Assembly (NCBI RefSeq): GCF_002980575.1
Contig: NZ_PVBS01000003.1
Span: 1-64,000, forward strand
Source: Sphingobacterium gobiense
GTDB taxonomy: Bacteria > Bacteroidota > Bacteroidia > Sphingobacteriales > Sphingobacteriaceae
Direction of reading: 5' to 3'
Length of the DNA: 64,000 bases
Part shown: piece by piece, positions 10,201 through 19,382 of the stretch
How the letters are laid out: each line of letters starts with the position of its first letter
Numbering within the stretch: the first letter of the stretch is position 1
Position numbers and translations under genes: made by a program
The notes under the pieces: generated by a model
The model's input: only the letters and a program-made list of their open reading frames with translations
Database searches by the model: none
What the model was told of the DNA's origin: nothing

Positions 10201-10319
10201 AAATTCCTTTGACACCACTGGATGGAAGGCGCCAAGGAGGTAACTTAACGAATTCGGCCGGTCCATCCGTTTATCCCGCTGTCCGCCGGTTTATGTTCGG
10301 GTTCAATGTTTCATTTTAA
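7233..10319 (+). CDS. SusC/RagA-family TonB-linked outer-membrane transporter
   Basis: From the ATG at 7233 the protein has 1028 residues, the usual SusC size; an upstream in-frame ATG at 7041 would add 64 residues with no signal character and overlaps the preceding terminator. It has a signal peptide (about 1-40), a carboxypeptidase-regulatory-like domain (about 50-120), the EEVVVTGYSTQKR signature before the plug (about 125-250), then a long barrel ending in VSF. It should import a glycan or peptide captured by the SusD lipoprotein encoded 15 bases downstream. It has no STN domain, so it is probably not a FecR-type signal transducer. No hydrolase gene sits next to the pair. Confidence 0.95.
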   Translation: MVKRFTNPSFFGKSLRLASVITIGVLMPIGVALANESVVHAHAFYQQTVTGSVTSAGGPVAAVTVSVSGSLLVSTQTDENGNFSISAKDGDVLVFTAVGFDPHTAVVEGSILRVVLKESDQALEEVVVTGYSTQKRESLTGSLQVVTGDELRDITTPSVENMLSAKAPGVQVTPGSAQPGQRGAVVIRGQATLSGATEPLWVIDGVIVGSEPGDINPDDIESMTVLKDAASTAIYGSQGANGVIVITTKNPKVGKTTVNYATRMGFNKLNNGNVSMMNGAELYDYYSSFENAGDISFPRWNSELRNSNFDWWDLATKTGFTQNHNLTVQGGTETLQSFLSLGYYDEQGAVKGYDFDRYNVRFRQVYKPLEWLTIKPSIVGARRGVENRQYSVTAMYSRFPWDSPFDENGNLVPHRYNGWVNNSETNYLYDLQWNHSQNTNYEFMGNFDFDIKLTDWLTFSSVNNYRYNTYANAGYEDPRSNAGIGVVGRLTDYRFEYARRYTNQILRVNKTWDKHTVSGLLAYEFNDYSSKTLDVYGIGIIPGFEVMDAVTSPERTRGARNEWAVQSFLSDVHYSYDNKYMAQLSFRRDGASNFGDNAKYGNFFSISGAWNIHYEDWFRADWVNTMKIRAAYGSVGNRPTALYPQYDLYSVEQGSGYNGRPGALISQKGNRDLTWEKTYTAGAGVDATFLNNRLRTTLDFYVKDTDNVLYQVPVTGTVGITSMWRNIGAMRNTGFEIAVGGDIIQNDDWYWSVDLNVGHNKNKLIQLFETRGADGTFAVRPVIVGDGSNIAGSAQRVLEPGRPVDTYYMREWAGVNPDNGAPMWYKTETNTEGNEVRTTTSNYADATLTELGKAAPDLYGGLSTALKYKQFDLGAVFGYSIGGKIYNYSRQEYDSDGAYTDRNQMKLMPGWSRWEKPGDNATHPVAKYGNRDNGNKVSSRYLEDNDFLRLRSLTLGYNFKLEQYNIRNLRVFFTGENLFTLTNYSGVDPEIPLTPLDGRRQGGNLTNSAGPSVYPAVRRFMFGFNVSF

Positions 10320-10334
10320 AAATTGATAATCAAC

Positions 10335-12047
10335 ATGAAGAAGAAAATATTTATAGCCTTAATGGCGGCCGCTGCTTTCGTATCCTGCGATATTGATCGT
10401 GCACCCTATGGATCGATGGATGCCGATGATATTATGAATGATCCGGATACGTATTTAGAATCCATGATTAACGGAGCATACGGACAATTGAAAGCTTGGT
10501 CCGACCCTATGCATCGTGCGGGTGAATACGCCGGCGATAACATTGCAATCCGGGGTACATCTACTGACGCGTTTTTTGAATTTATAAGTTATAATCGTAC
10601 ACCAAATAATGGTCGTCTGAACCAATTTTGGAACGCGGGGTATAAAGCTATTGCACAAACGTCCAACATAATCGATATGTTTGCCGAAGGACAAAGTGAG
10701 GAAATTAATAACCGGCTGGGTGAGTGCTATTATATACGGGGATTGATGTATTTCTATTTTGTCAGAGCCTATGGACGCCCTTATTACGATAACCCCGAAA
10801 CCAATTTGGGAATGCCTATTGTAAACGGTACGCCAGAAGATATTCCTGGCTTGGAATTAGAAGACCGGGTGAGTGTAGCTGCTACTTATCAACAAATTAT
10901 TGCCGATCTGGAGAGAGCAGAAGAATTGTTGACAATGAATAACGGACCTACATACGCTTCCAAAGGAGCTGTTTACGCCTTGTTATCACGTGTGTACTTG
11001 TATATGAGTGGCACTTATCAGGTGCCTAATACGCAATATGCGCAGTTAGCCGTAGATTATGCAGATAAGGTCATTAATTCCGGAGATTATTCGTTATTAC
11101 CGCGGGAGCGATTTATGCAATACAACACCTATACACCGGAGAACAACCCAGAGACTATTTTTGCTATCAAAAGGATGGCATCAGAGTTTTCTGGTTCCGA
11201 CCATTATTATGGTGTCGGTGGTATGTATGCCAATATCGGTGGTCAAGGCTGGGGCGAAATGTATGCGAGCGCTAAGTATATCGACCTGCTGAATGAAACT
11301 GGACGAAACGACTGGCGGGAAGAAAAGTATAATATAGTGGATGCGCGTGCAGCATTCATTGCGCCAACCTATTCGCAGGATGCCAACACAGGTAACTATA
11401 CTGAGGTATTCCGTTTTATACGGAAAGGAAATACATTGACTTATGCGCAAGCAACAGTGACTCGAAATGGAAACACAATTACATGTAGAGACGGCGATAA
11501 CACATATACCTTAACACCTGTGGATGCTGAGCAGGAGACCTATAGTATTAACCACGCTGATGGCAATACCTATACGGGGGTAATTGATAACTTTATTACC
11601 GTAAACAACGGACTACCACAATTTTATATTACGAAAGCTTCCCGAGAAGGCGAAGAATCACACTTGCATTCACCTGTAATCAGTAGACTAGGGGAGGTTT
11701 ATTTGAACCGTGCAGAGGCGTATGCTAAATTAGGCAACTATAGCGCTGCTTTGGCTGATTTAAACGAGATACGTACGCGTTCCATTGTGGATGGTGCTTA
11801 CAGTTCGATTAACACTTCCAATGCCGGTACCTTAATCGATAAAGAACGTCAATTAGAGCTAGCCTTCCAAGCAGAGCGTAGTTACGATGTATATCGTAAT
11901 GGCGGAACTTTGACGCGTCATTATCCGGGCGCACACAATCAGTCGCTGGAGGTAGTACCAACAGACTATCGCGTGGTTTATTATATTCCACAAGACGCTA
12001 TCAATGCTTATCCGGGCAAGTTGACACAAAACCCTACCTCAAATTGA
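10335..12047 (+). CDS. SusD/RagB-family nutrient-binding lipoprotein
   Basis: The 570-residue protein starts at the ATG at 10335 with a lipoprotein signal whose acceptor is Cys18 (FVSCD). An upstream TTG in frame is less likely. The N-terminal SusD-like half with TPR-like helices runs to about residue 230, and the C-terminal RagB/SusD part has the usual VYLNRAEAYAKLG helix near 460-475. It is a surface lipoprotein that caps the SusC barrel upstream. The substrate is not predictable from sequence. Confidence 0.94.
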   Translation: MKKKIFIALMAAAAFVSCDIDRAPYGSMDADDIMNDPDTYLESMINGAYGQLKAWSDPMHRAGEYAGDNIAIRGTSTDAFFEFISYNRTPNNGRLNQFWNAGYKAIAQTSNIIDMFAEGQSEEINNRLGECYYIRGLMYFYFVRAYGRPYYDNPETNLGMPIVNGTPEDIPGLELEDRVSVAATYQQIIADLERAEELLTMNNGPTYASKGAVYALLSRVYLYMSGTYQVPNTQYAQLAVDYADKVINSGDYSLLPRERFMQYNTYTPENNPETIFAIKRMASEFSGSDHYYGVGGMYANIGGQGWGEMYASAKYIDLLNETGRNDWREEKYNIVDARAAFIAPTYSQDANTGNYTEVFRFIRKGNTLTYAQATVTRNGNTITCRDGDNTYTLTPVDAEQETYSINHADGNTYTGVIDNFITVNNGLPQFYITKASREGEESHLHSPVISRLGEVYLNRAEAYAKLGNYSAALADLNEIRTRSIVDGAYSSINTSNAGTLIDKERQLELAFQAERSYDVYRNGGTLTRHYPGAHNQSLEVVPTDYRVVYYIPQDAINAYPGKLTQNPTSN

Positions 12048-12088
12048 TGGTTTAGCGTCTTAACTCCGCGCAGAAACCATCAAAATAT

Positions 12089-12125
12089 AAACAGGCTTTG
12101 CAATTTTGTAGAGCCTGTTTTTGTT
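12089..12125 (+). terminator. Terminator of the SusC/SusD operon
   Basis: AACAGGCT pairs with AGCCTGTT around a loop of about 15 bases and runs into a T-rich tail. It closes the two-gene unit. Confidence 0.7.
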
Positions 12126-12203
12126 TTTGGGATCAGACGTTCGAACACAAAACATGGGAAAAGACTGACAATTCGCCTGCCTCTTTTTTAGCAGAATAAT
12201 GTG

Positions 12204-12211
12204 TAACTTTG
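12204..12211 (+). promoter_or_regulatory. Putative -7 element for lipA
   Basis: TAACTTTG matches TAnnTTTG but lies only four bases before the lipA ATG. If used, transcription would start at or just after the start codon. No matching -33 element is visible. Confidence 0.3.
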
Positions 12212-12215
12212 CAAC

Positions 12216-13097
12216 ATGATTGAACTACCTGTAATTTCAGCAGCTGAAACACAACGCAAACCAGATTGGTTGCGTGTGAAGTTACCTGTGGGTAAAGAAT
12301 ACCGTCATGTACGAAGCCTTGTGGATGAGCACAAATTACACACGATATGTGAGAGTGGAAATTGTCCGAATATGGGAGAATGTTGGGGGGCGGGTACAGC
12401 TACTTTTATGATATTAGGTAACATTTGTACACGCTCTTGTTCGTTTTGTGCAGTGGCAACAGGCCGTCCCCTGGCCGTAGATACAGATGAACCGAATCGC
12501 GTGGCAATGTCAGTAAAGCTGATGCAGGTAAAACATTGTGTGATTACATCGGTGGATCGTGATGATTTAAAAGACGGTGGTTCTACCATCTGGGCAGAAA
12601 CGGTCAATGCCATTCGCAGGGAGAGCCCGGAAACCACTTTGGAGACGTTGATTCCAGATTTTAAGGGACAATGGGATAATCTTGACCGGGTGTTAGCTGT
12701 ACGTCCAGAAGTTGTTTCTCATAATTTGGAAACTGTACGGAGATTGACACGTGAAGTACGTATCCAAGCAAAATACGATCGTTCATTGGAGTGCCTGCGC
12801 CGTATATCCGAAGCGGGTTTACGCACGAAATCTGGTATCATGTTAGGTTTCGGGGAAACAGAGGAAGATGTTATCGAAGCGATGCAAGATTTATACAACG
12901 TGGGTGTGCATATTCTCACAGTGGGACAATATTTACAACCTACAAAAGCACACCATCCTGTAGTAGAGTGGATAACGCCTGCCCAGTTTGAAAAATATAA
13001 ACAAATAGGCTTGGATATGGGTTTTAAATATGTGGAGTCCGGACCTCTAGTGCGTTCCTCCTACCACGCTGAAAAGCATTTGTTTGATATGCAATAA
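12216..13097 (+). CDS. lipA: Lipoyl synthase
   Basis: This 293-residue radical-SAM enzyme inserts two sulfur atoms into octanoyl groups on lipoyl domains. Both iron-sulfur sites are complete: the auxiliary cluster CxxxxCxxxxxC at Cys45, Cys50 and Cys56, and the radical-SAM CxxxCxxC at Cys71, Cys75 and Cys78. The conserved SSYHAE segment, holding the serine ligand of the auxiliary cluster, is near the C-terminus. Length is normal. It stands alone, converging on the amidohydrolase gene 13 bases away. Confidence 0.98.
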   Translation: MIELPVISAAETQRKPDWLRVKLPVGKEYRHVRSLVDEHKLHTICESGNCPNMGECWGAGTATFMILGNICTRSCSFCAVATGRPLAVDTDEPNRVAMSVKLMQVKHCVITSVDRDDLKDGGSTIWAETVNAIRRESPETTLETLIPDFKGQWDNLDRVLAVRPEVVSHNLETVRRLTREVRIQAKYDRSLECLRRISEAGLRTKSGIMLGFGETEEDVIEAMQDLYNVGVHILTVGQYLQPTKAHHPVVEWITPAQFEKYKQIGLDMGFKYVESGPLVRSSYHAEKHLFDMQ

Positions 13098-13110
13098 GTT
13101 CAACGGTTAC

Positions 13111-14757
13111 TTACTCTCTTAAAAATACGGTCTCTCCTGCAATTACCGTACGTAACGTTTTTACATCGCGTAGCTGATTATCAGGAATTGTCATGATGTC
13201 TTCATTCAAGATAACAAAGTCTGCATCTTTTCCGCGTTCAATGCTGCCACGTTTCTTTTCTTGGAAACAGGAAAAAGCTGCCCATATTGTCATCCCTCGT
13301 AATGCTTGTTCTCTTGTTATAGCATTCTCGATCTGAAAGCCGCCGGTTGGAACCCCATTTTTATCGACACGGGCAACAGCGGCATGAAAGCTATATAGCG
13401 GATTGAAGTGCTCCACAGGAAAATCACTTCCCAGCGCTAGTTTTCCATATTGCTCCAACAGTTTGTTGTAAGCATAAGCGCCTTTTATGCGATCAACACC
13501 CAAACGGTTTTCAGCCCAATACATATCGGAAGTCGCATGTGTCGGCTGAACTGATGGGATAATCTGAAATTGGGCAAATTTCGAAAAATCCGAAGAAGAA
13601 ACTACTTGAGCATGTTCGATTCTCCATCGCCTTTTTTTTCCATCCTTTACATATTTACCGTAAGTATCTAATACTAATCTATTGGCAGAATCTCCGATAG
13701 CGTGTGTACTGACTTGGAAAGGTGTTCTGACCACCTTGCTGATAATATCATCCAGTTCTTTTGGACTTTGTAAAAGAAATCCTCGTGAAAGGGTATCGTC
13801 GCTATAGGGTTCAAGTAAGCAAGCACTGCGAGAGCCCAACGCACCATCAGCCATCAACTTCACAGAGCGGATGGTTAAACGTTCGGATTCATAAATTCCT
13901 TCTCGGATGTATCGCTCGATATCACGGGCGTTTCCACCAATCATTGCGTAGTTTCTTATTTTTAAGGAATCGCGTTGGTATAATTTTTTGAGGTAGTCCA
14001 ATTTTTCTGGAGAAAGACCGGCATCAACGATAGAAGTAAGACCAACGGAAAACAGGGAATCTTGTGCCTTGCGAAGCCCTGACAATAAATAGTGTTGTTC
14101 CGGGACGGGGATATGACGGGAAACCAATTCCATGGCGTTATCTATTAATATACCTGTAAAGTTGCCAGCGCTATCGACAGCCATTAGTCCCCCGGGTACA
14201 GGACGGGTAGTGTCCAACTGTGCTATATGCAAAGCTTTACTATTCACTAAGGCAGTGTGGTAATCGACACGAGAAAGAAAAACCGGTGTTTCGGGAAAAT
14301 ATTTATCTAAGCTGTCTTTAGTAGGGAAGCGTTTATCCTCCCATAGATTCTGATCCCACCCACTTCCAATAATCCATCGTTTCTCGGGATTCTTTTGGTG
14401 GTAAACAATAAGCTTTTGGATTATTTCGTCATAAGATTTTGTGCCATTGAGGTTGACTTGCTCGAGCATATCTGCCAACATTAAAAAATGGGCATGTGCA
14501 TCATAAAAGCCGGGATATATTGGTTTGCCTTCTGCGTCTATAGCATCTTTTGCAATATATTTACTTTGGATCTCTTCCGAGGTACCCATATCGATAAATA
14601 TACCTCCTTTTATGGCGACTGCCTCTTTCTGAGAAAAGACCGAGTCCACCGTGTAGACTTTCGCATTGTAAACGATTAGATCGACCTCTTTATTGGAGGT
14701 GCACCGAACCATAAAGAAAACCAAAGGAAAGAGGAGGAAGGAGTAAAATAGTTTCAT
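13111..14757 (-). CDS. Amidohydrolase lipoprotein, YtcJ-like
   Basis: From the ATG at 14757 the protein has 548 residues. That start gives a proper lipoprotein signal (lipobox VRC, Cys19), while the longer frame begins with a non-signal extension. The domain is of the amidohydrolase-3/YtcJ kind: a small beta domain (DLIVYNAKVYTVDSVF), the metal-binding GFYDAHAHF, STHAIGD and a C-terminal DFVILNEDIM. Members are metal-dependent hydrolases acting on amide-type bonds; the substrate is unknown. As a lipoprotein it should act in the periplasm or at the outer membrane. Confidence 0.88.
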   Translation of the reverse strand: MKLFYSFLLFPLVFFMVRCTSNKEVDLIVYNAKVYTVDSVFSQKEAVAIKGGIFIDMGTSEEIQSKYIAKDAIDAEGKPIYPGFYDAHAHFLMLADMLEQVNLNGTKSYDEIIQKLIVYHQKNPEKRWIIGSGWDQNLWEDKRFPTKDSLDKYFPETPVFLSRVDYHTALVNSKALHIAQLDTTRPVPGGLMAVDSAGNFTGILIDNAMELVSRHIPVPEQHYLLSGLRKAQDSLFSVGLTSIVDAGLSPEKLDYLKKLYQRDSLKIRNYAMIGGNARDIERYIREGIYESERLTIRSVKLMADGALGSRSACLLEPYSDDTLSRGFLLQSPKELDDIISKVVRTPFQVSTHAIGDSANRLVLDTYGKYVKDGKKRRWRIEHAQVVSSSDFSKFAQFQIIPSVQPTHATSDMYWAENRLGVDRIKGAYAYNKLLEQYGKLALGSDFPVEHFNPLYSFHAAVARVDKNGVPTGGFQIENAITREQALRGMTIWAAFSCFQEKKRGSIERGKDADFVILNEDIMTIPDNQLRDVKTLRTVIAGETVFLRE

Positions 14758-14792
14758 GGGGATGAGCTGGAATGTCATTCTATATATTACAA

Positions 14793-14825
14793 AAGAAAAA
14801 GCTCTCCGATAGCATACAGGAGAGC
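14793..14825 (-). terminator. Terminator of the bacilliredoxin gene
   Basis: On the minus strand GCTCTCC and GGAGAGC pair around an 11-base loop and are followed by TTTTTC. It lies just after the bacilliredoxin stop and before the amidohydrolase start. Confidence 0.7.
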
Positions 14826-14853
14826 CTTTCATTCAAAAAATCAAAGCGTATGA

Positions 14854-15264
14854 CTAGCAATACTCGTCGAAAGCTGCAATAAGGTTGTCTGCAATCATTT
14901 GTGCAGGCCGTCCTTCAATCATGTGTCTTTCGATCATGTGTACCAACTTACCATCTTTGAACAAGGCCATCGCTGGTGAAGAAGGAGGATATGGGAGCAT
15001 ATACTCACGTGCCTTATCTACGGCATCTTTTTCCATACCGGCAAAAACAGTGACCAATTTGCTAGGTTTCTTACTGTTTTCTACAGCATAACGTACAGCG
15101 GGACGTGCATTTGCCGCCGCACATCCACAAACTGAATTAACGACTACAAATACAGTTCCTTCCGATGGAATCACCGTATCTACTTCTTCCACTGTTTTTA
15201 ATTCCTGAAATCCTGCGTCAACCAACTCTTGGCGCATCGGAGCTACTAAATATTCTGGATACAT
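14854..15264 (-). CDS. BrxA/BrxB-family bacilliredoxin
   Basis: The 136-residue protein matches the YphP/YqiW family over its whole length, with the CGC active site at Cys46 and Cys48. In Firmicutes the family removes bacillithiol from oxidised proteins. Homologues in Bacteroidota suggest the same, or a general disulfide-exchange role, but bacillithiol use here is inference. The last residue is also a cysteine (Cys136), which could serve as a resolving thiol. Confidence 0.9.
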   Translation of the reverse strand: MYPEYLVAPMRQELVDAGFQELKTVEEVDTVIPSEGTVFVVVNSVCGCAAANARPAVRYAVENSKKPSKLVTVFAGMEKDAVDKAREYMLPYPPSSPAMALFKDGKLVHMIERHMIEGRPAQMIADNLIAAFDEYC

Positions 15265-15411
15265 CTCTTATTAAAAGTAAAAGTTTAAAAATACAAGCAG
15301 GAGAAAATAACAATTCCCATGCCATGTAACAAAGATAATGGATTATCTGTAGCCAATCAAGATGCTATCCTCAAGATAATGTCAGATTCGAGGGAATAAT
15401 AACTTTAACTT

Positions 15412-15442
15412 TTTGATTTAAGTTGGTTATCAGCTATTTTTG
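15412..15442 (+). promoter_or_regulatory. Promoter of ahcY
   Basis: TTTG (15412-15415), a 19-base spacer and TATTTTTG (15435-15442) match the Bacteroidota housekeeping consensus TTTG-N18/20-TAnnTTTG. The ATG is about 20 bases downstream. Confidence 0.65.
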
Positions 15443-15462
15443 CATTAAAAATCAGAATATAT

Positions 15463-16779
15463 ATGTCAACAGTTGAAACAACGTACGTCCCTTACAAAGT
15501 AAAAGATATTTCTTTGGCGGAGTGGGGAAGAAAAGAAATAGAATTGGCAGAAGCTGAGATGCCAGGATTAATGAGTTTGCGCCAAGAATACGGAGCTTCT
15601 AAGCCACTGAAAGGTGCCCGAATAGCGGGTTGCTTACATATGACAATACAAACTGCCGTATTAATAGAGACGCTAGTCGAATTGGGTGCAGAGGTGAGCT
15701 GGTCCTCCTGTAATATCTTTTCTACGCAGGATCATGCAGCTGCTGCCATTGCTGCCGCAGGCATTCCGGTGTATGCATGGAAAGGGTTAACTGAAGAAGA
15801 GTTTAATTGGTGTATCGAGCAAACGTTATTTTTCGGAGAAGAGCGTAAGCCTTTGAACATGATCTTGGACGATGGTGGAGATTTGACGAATATGGTATTC
15901 GATAAATTTCCCGAATTAATCGACGGAATCAAAGGCCTGTCGGAAGAGACGACTACCGGTGTTCACCGTCTTTATGAGCGTTATAAAAAAGGTACATTGC
16001 ATTTACCCGCGATTAATGTAAACGATTCCGTAACAAAATCTAAGTTCGATAATAAATACGGCTGTCGTGAATCATTGGTGGATGCTATTCGTCGTGCAAC
16101 CGACTTGATGTTGGCCGGAAAAGTTGCAGTCGTAGCAGGCTATGGTGATGTGGGTAAAGGATCAGCAGAATCGTTGCGCTCGGCAGGTGTACGTGTTATC
16201 GTGACGGAAATCGATCCAATTTGTGCATTGCAGGCCGCGATGGAAGGCTTTGAAGTGAAGAAAATGGCAGATGCAGTAAAAGAAGCCAATATTGTCGTTA
16301 CGACGACCGGTAATAAAGATATTATCCGTGCGGAGCACTTTAAAGCAATGAAAGACAAAACCGTTGTGTGTAATATCGGACACTTCGATAATGAAATTGA
16401 TGTTGCTTGGTTAAATAATAATTATGGCAATGCAAAGGTGGAAATAAAACCGCAAGTAGATAAATATACGGTAGATGGGAAAGACATTATCTTATTGGCA
16501 GAAGGTCGTTTGGTGAATTTGGGCTGTGCAACCGGCCATCCGTCTTTTGTGATGTCAAATTCATTCACAAACCAAACATTGGCGCAGATTGAGCTGTGGA
16601 CGAACAACGGTCAATATGAGAAAAAAGTGTATACGCTCCCTAAGCATTTAGATGAAAAAGTGGCACGTTTGCACTTGGCGCATATTGGTGTCGAACTGGA
16701 TACCTTAACGGAAGATCAGGCTGATTATATTGGAGTAACCGTGGAGGGCCCATATAAACCAGAAGCGTATCGCTATTAA
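15463..16779 (+). CDS. ahcY: Adenosylhomocysteinase
   Basis: This 438-residue enzyme splits S-adenosylhomocysteine into adenosine and homocysteine, keeping the methylation cycle running. Visible hallmarks are the substrate-domain motif [14 protein letters not shown], the NAD-binding [10 protein letters not shown] and the C-terminal PYKPEAYRY. The length and the lack of the mid-domain insertion fit the bacterial/eukaryotic short type. A consensus promoter lies upstream and a strong terminator downstream, so it is monocistronic. Confidence 0.98.
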   Translation: MSTVETTYVPYKVKDISLAEWGRKEIELAEAEMPGLMSLRQEYGASKPLKGARIAGCLHMTIQTAVLIETLVELGAEVSWSSCNIFSTQDHAAAAIAAAGIPVYAWKGLTEEEFNWCIEQTLFFGEERKPLNMILDDGGDLTNMVFDKFPELIDGIKGLSEETTTGVHRLYERYKKGTLHLPAINVNDSVTKSKFDNKYGCRESLVDAIRRATDLMLAGKVAVVAGYGDVGKGSAESLRSAGVRVIVTEIDPICALQAAMEGFEVKKMADAVKEANIVVTTTGNKDIIRAEHFKAMKDKTVVCNIGHFDNEIDVAWLNNNYGNAKVEIKPQVDKYTVDGKDIILLAEGRLVNLGCATGHPSFVMSNSFTNQTLAQIELWTNNGQYEKKVYTLPKHLDEKVARLHLAHIGVELDTLTEDQADYIGVTVEGPYKPEAYRY

Positions 16780-16797
16780 GAAAGAGCGTGAAATAAA

Positions 16798-16827
16798 AAC
16801 CTGTCGAACATCCGACAGGTTTTTTTA
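16798..16827 (+). terminator. Terminator of ahcY
   Basis: ACCTGTCG pairs with CGACAGGT around a short loop and is followed by seven T. Confidence 0.85.
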
Positions 16828-16837
16828 TCTTTAGGGC

Positions 16838-17311
16838 ATGAGAATGTGGAAAATTACGCTTCCTATAATGATGCTACTGTGCTTAGAGTCTTGTTCTTTT
16901 TTGTATCCGATTATACTTGTAAACCAAATGGATAAGGATCTCGTATTTGAAGCTACGTTCAAGGATATAGCCGATACTTCTCAACTGCATTTGACATATG
17001 TGGCCATGGCAGATTTAGATGATGAATACAAATATGCCGAACTTCCTAGCAGAAGTAGAGACCAGAAGTTACCTTACCAACTAGTGGAACATAATAAGAT
17101 TCGTTTAATTATTCCTGCGCACTATACTGTACGTATTATTTCGAGAAGAAATGGAAGGCCTGATTATTTTAAGGAATGTAAAATTACTGTTGATGAAAAG
17201 CGGTTGGTATTGGATGGCGAGGCCTTACAAAGTCTGCTGAAACGGAGGAGAAATTTTGACATTATAGGGGTGAAGAAGTATCTTAAAATAAATGATGCGG
17301 TGTTTCGTTAG
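16838..17311 (+). CDS. Hypothetical lipoprotein, 157 aa
   Basis: I do not recognise this family. The first 20 residues form a lipoprotein signal (LESC). The mature part has about 135 residues, predicted mostly beta, and is rich in charged residues with a basic patch (LLKRRRNF) near the end. It follows the ahcY terminator by about ten bases, so it needs its own promoter, and it converges on the NadR-like gene. Confidence 0.65.
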   Translation: MRMWKITLPIMMLLCLESCSFLYPIILVNQMDKDLVFEATFKDIADTSQLHLTYVAMADLDDEYKYAELPSRSRDQKLPYQLVEHNKIRLIIPAHYTVRIISRRNGRPDYFKECKITVDEKRLVLDGEALQSLLKRRRNFDIIGVKKYLKINDAVFR

Positions 17312-17324
17312 GTGAATTTTTACG

Positions 17325-17843
17325 TTAGTTATTTTTCAGAAATAAATCAACGGCATTCAAACCGTTTTTTAATCGTTCATCACCCGCTCCTGAAATAATT
17401 TTATAGGAAGCGTCCAGTGCTTTCAATTCTTTTTTCCAGATACGCATAAAATGTTCCCGCTGTTCCGGAAAATCTCGTAAGGGGTCATCTTCCCATGGTA
17501 AATCAATATCCATAAGTAAATAAAAATCGTATTTTCTGGATTTGATTTCGTCCGTGACTTCCTGAGGTGTGCTGTGGAAAAGATGATCAGACCAGATTTT
17601 TACAGTCAACATCGTGGTATCGCAGACCAATATATCGTTTTTTGCTAGCGGAATTAAGGAATCTTCCAGTGCAATCTGCCCGTAGAACATGTTAACTTCA
17701 TCCTGTAAAGTATATTCTCTGTTGAGTTTTCTGCAATAGTATCGAGCATACTCGGGTACACATACAGTTCCAAGCACGTGTGCAAGATGTTGTGCCATCG
17801 TCGATTTTCCGGTCGATTCCGGACCTACGACAGCGATTTTCAT
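17325..17843 (-). CDS. NadR-like P-loop kinase (AAA_28 domain)
   Basis: The start at 17843 places the P-loop close to the N-terminus, giving 172 residues with Walker A GPESTGKST at 7-15. The rest, with VCDTTMLTVKIW and DIDLPWEDDPLRD, resembles the C-terminal ribosylnicotinamide kinase domain of NadR. It would phosphorylate nicotinamide riboside to NMN. There is no NMN adenylyltransferase domain, and no PnuC transporter gene lies next to it. A different small-molecule kinase of the same fold remains possible. Confidence 0.78.
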   Translation of the reverse strand: MKIAVVGPESTGKSTMAQHLAHVLGTVCVPEYARYYCRKLNREYTLQDEVNMFYGQIALEDSLIPLAKNDILVCDTTMLTVKIWSDHLFHSTPQEVTDEIKSRKYDFYLLMDIDLPWEDDPLRDFPEQREHFMRIWKKELKALDASYKIISGAGDERLKNGLNAVDLFLKNN

Positions 17844-17999
17844 CATACTATTTGTTTTTAATGGCGATGAAGCTTGCATAAATTTCTAATCATATTGCAA
17901 TTTATACAGGTTTCATTAATGGAATATCAACCAATGTATAATCGTTTTCACAATTATACTAAAACTTGCTTGAAGAACATCACTCGATTGTAAAATTGA

Positions 18000-18473
18000 C
18001 TATTGTACCATTTTATTGGCACAATTTGTACTCGCGAATGATTCAGGTTTTGCTCGGAATTGAAACCCCATGCCCATGATATACCCCATTGCTTCTTTTA
18101 GTGCAATGTTGGATTCGAAACTAGGATTGGTGTTGATATCGACATGCACTTCAAGGTCGATATGGTACTGGTCGAGAAGTGGACATAATTGGTACGCGAC
18201 ATCAATAGATTTTTGGACCTCGATAAGCATACGCTCTTTAATGCCTATCCGGCGGAAAATTTTGTCGCGATTGATGAACATGAAGCCTCCTTTATGTTCG
18301 CGTAGGAAAACAATGACTGTAGCAAATTCTACTATACCTCGTTTTACTTGCGAATCTGTACCTATGTATACTTTTAATCTGTTACCTAGGTGAGCTTCCC
18401 TTTTGATGATTTCCTCAACAGCATCGTTGATGGGCGTGTGGATTTTTTCGCCATTGTATTTTTGCCAGACCAT
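18000..18473 (-). CDS. YkuK-family RNase H-like protein (DUF458)
   Basis: The 157-residue protein matches the YkuK family of RNase H-fold proteins: IGTDSQV near residue 38 (first acidic site), VHVDINT around 109 and a C-terminal FASTNCANKM. The acidic residues expected for metal binding are present, but no activity has been settled for the family. It is probably cytosolic. It sits alone between two spacers of 120-180 bases in which I see nothing recognisable. Confidence 0.8.
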   Translation of the reverse strand: MVWQKYNGEKIHTPINDAVEEIIKREAHLGNRLKVYIGTDSQVKRGIVEFATVIVFLREHKGGFMFINRDKIFRRIGIKERMLIEVQKSIDVAYQLCPLLDQYHIDLEVHVDINTNPSFESNIALKEAMGYIMGMGFQFRAKPESFASTNCANKMVQ

Positions 18474-18656
18474 AGTTGATGATATTTTTGAATAAATTTA
18501 ATGTTAAAATAATCATTATGTGTTAATTATGTTTTATGTTTTTGTTATTAGTTATGCATTTATGAAGTGATAGCAGCGGTGCTTTTTAGGTGTTTTGGAC
18601 CTCAAATCGTCTCGCTGAAGTTACCTTCATTCCGTTATCACCGATACGTTCGTTTA

Positions 18657-19301
18657 TTACTCTTTATTCCCGTAAGCTAAATCCCCCGCATCACCTAACC
18701 CTGGAACTATATAAGATTTGGATGTCATTTCGTTGTCTACATCGCCAACCCAGAGGTGTGCTTCAGGAATAAAAGCGCGCACATGCTGAAGCCCCTCTTC
18801 GGACGCGATAACGACCGCGATATGAAGCTCCTTAATGTCGTATTCCGCAAGCAGATCTTTACAGCAAAGCACCAAACTACGTCCTGTAGCAAGCATAGGG
18901 TCAGCGATGATGAGAATTCGGCCATCGAGATTAGGTGTGTTGACGTATTTCTTATACACTTGCATTTCACCACTCTTTTTTGTATGCCTATACGCAGCAA
19001 AAAATGCGCTATCGGCACGATCAAATATATTTAGCATTCCCTGATGAAAGGGTAAGCCCGCTCGTATGATTGTTGCCAACACAGGCTGTTCTTGCAAAAC
19101 TTGATGAGCGGCCTCTCCTAAAGGTGTTTGGACTTTTATAGGTTCGTAATCTAACGTTTTGCTTATCTCATAGGCTATAATCTCTCCCACGCGCTCTAGA
19201 TTGTTTCGAAAACGCATACGGTCTTGCTGAACGTTGACGTCTCGTAATTCCACCAAATAGTGATTGGCAATACTATTTTCTTTGGTCAGGATTGTTACCA
19301 T
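18657..19301 (-). CDS. upp: Uracil phosphoribosyltransferase
   Basis: This 214-residue enzyme salvages uracil with PRPP to form UMP. The PRPP-binding loop is clear (IIADPMLATGRSL, about 130-142), as is the C-terminal uracil-binding YIVPGLGDAGDLAYG. The length is normal. It diverges from uvrB, from which it is separated by about 80 bases. Confidence 0.96.
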   Translation of the reverse strand: MVTILTKENSIANHYLVELRDVNVQQDRMRFRNNLERVGEIIAYEISKTLDYEPIKVQTPLGEAAHQVLQEQPVLATIIRAGLPFHQGMLNIFDRADSAFFAAYRHTKKSGEMQVYKKYVNTPNLDGRILIIADPMLATGRSLVLCCKDLLAEYDIKELHIAVVIASEEGLQHVRAFIPEAHLWVGDVDNEMTSKSYIVPGLGDAGDLAYGNKE

Positions 19302-19382
19302 AACGATATATTTAATATCAGCAATTTAGCAAATTAAGTGCCTTTTTCCTAACTTTATATTTCCATCAATGGAAGATTCTTA

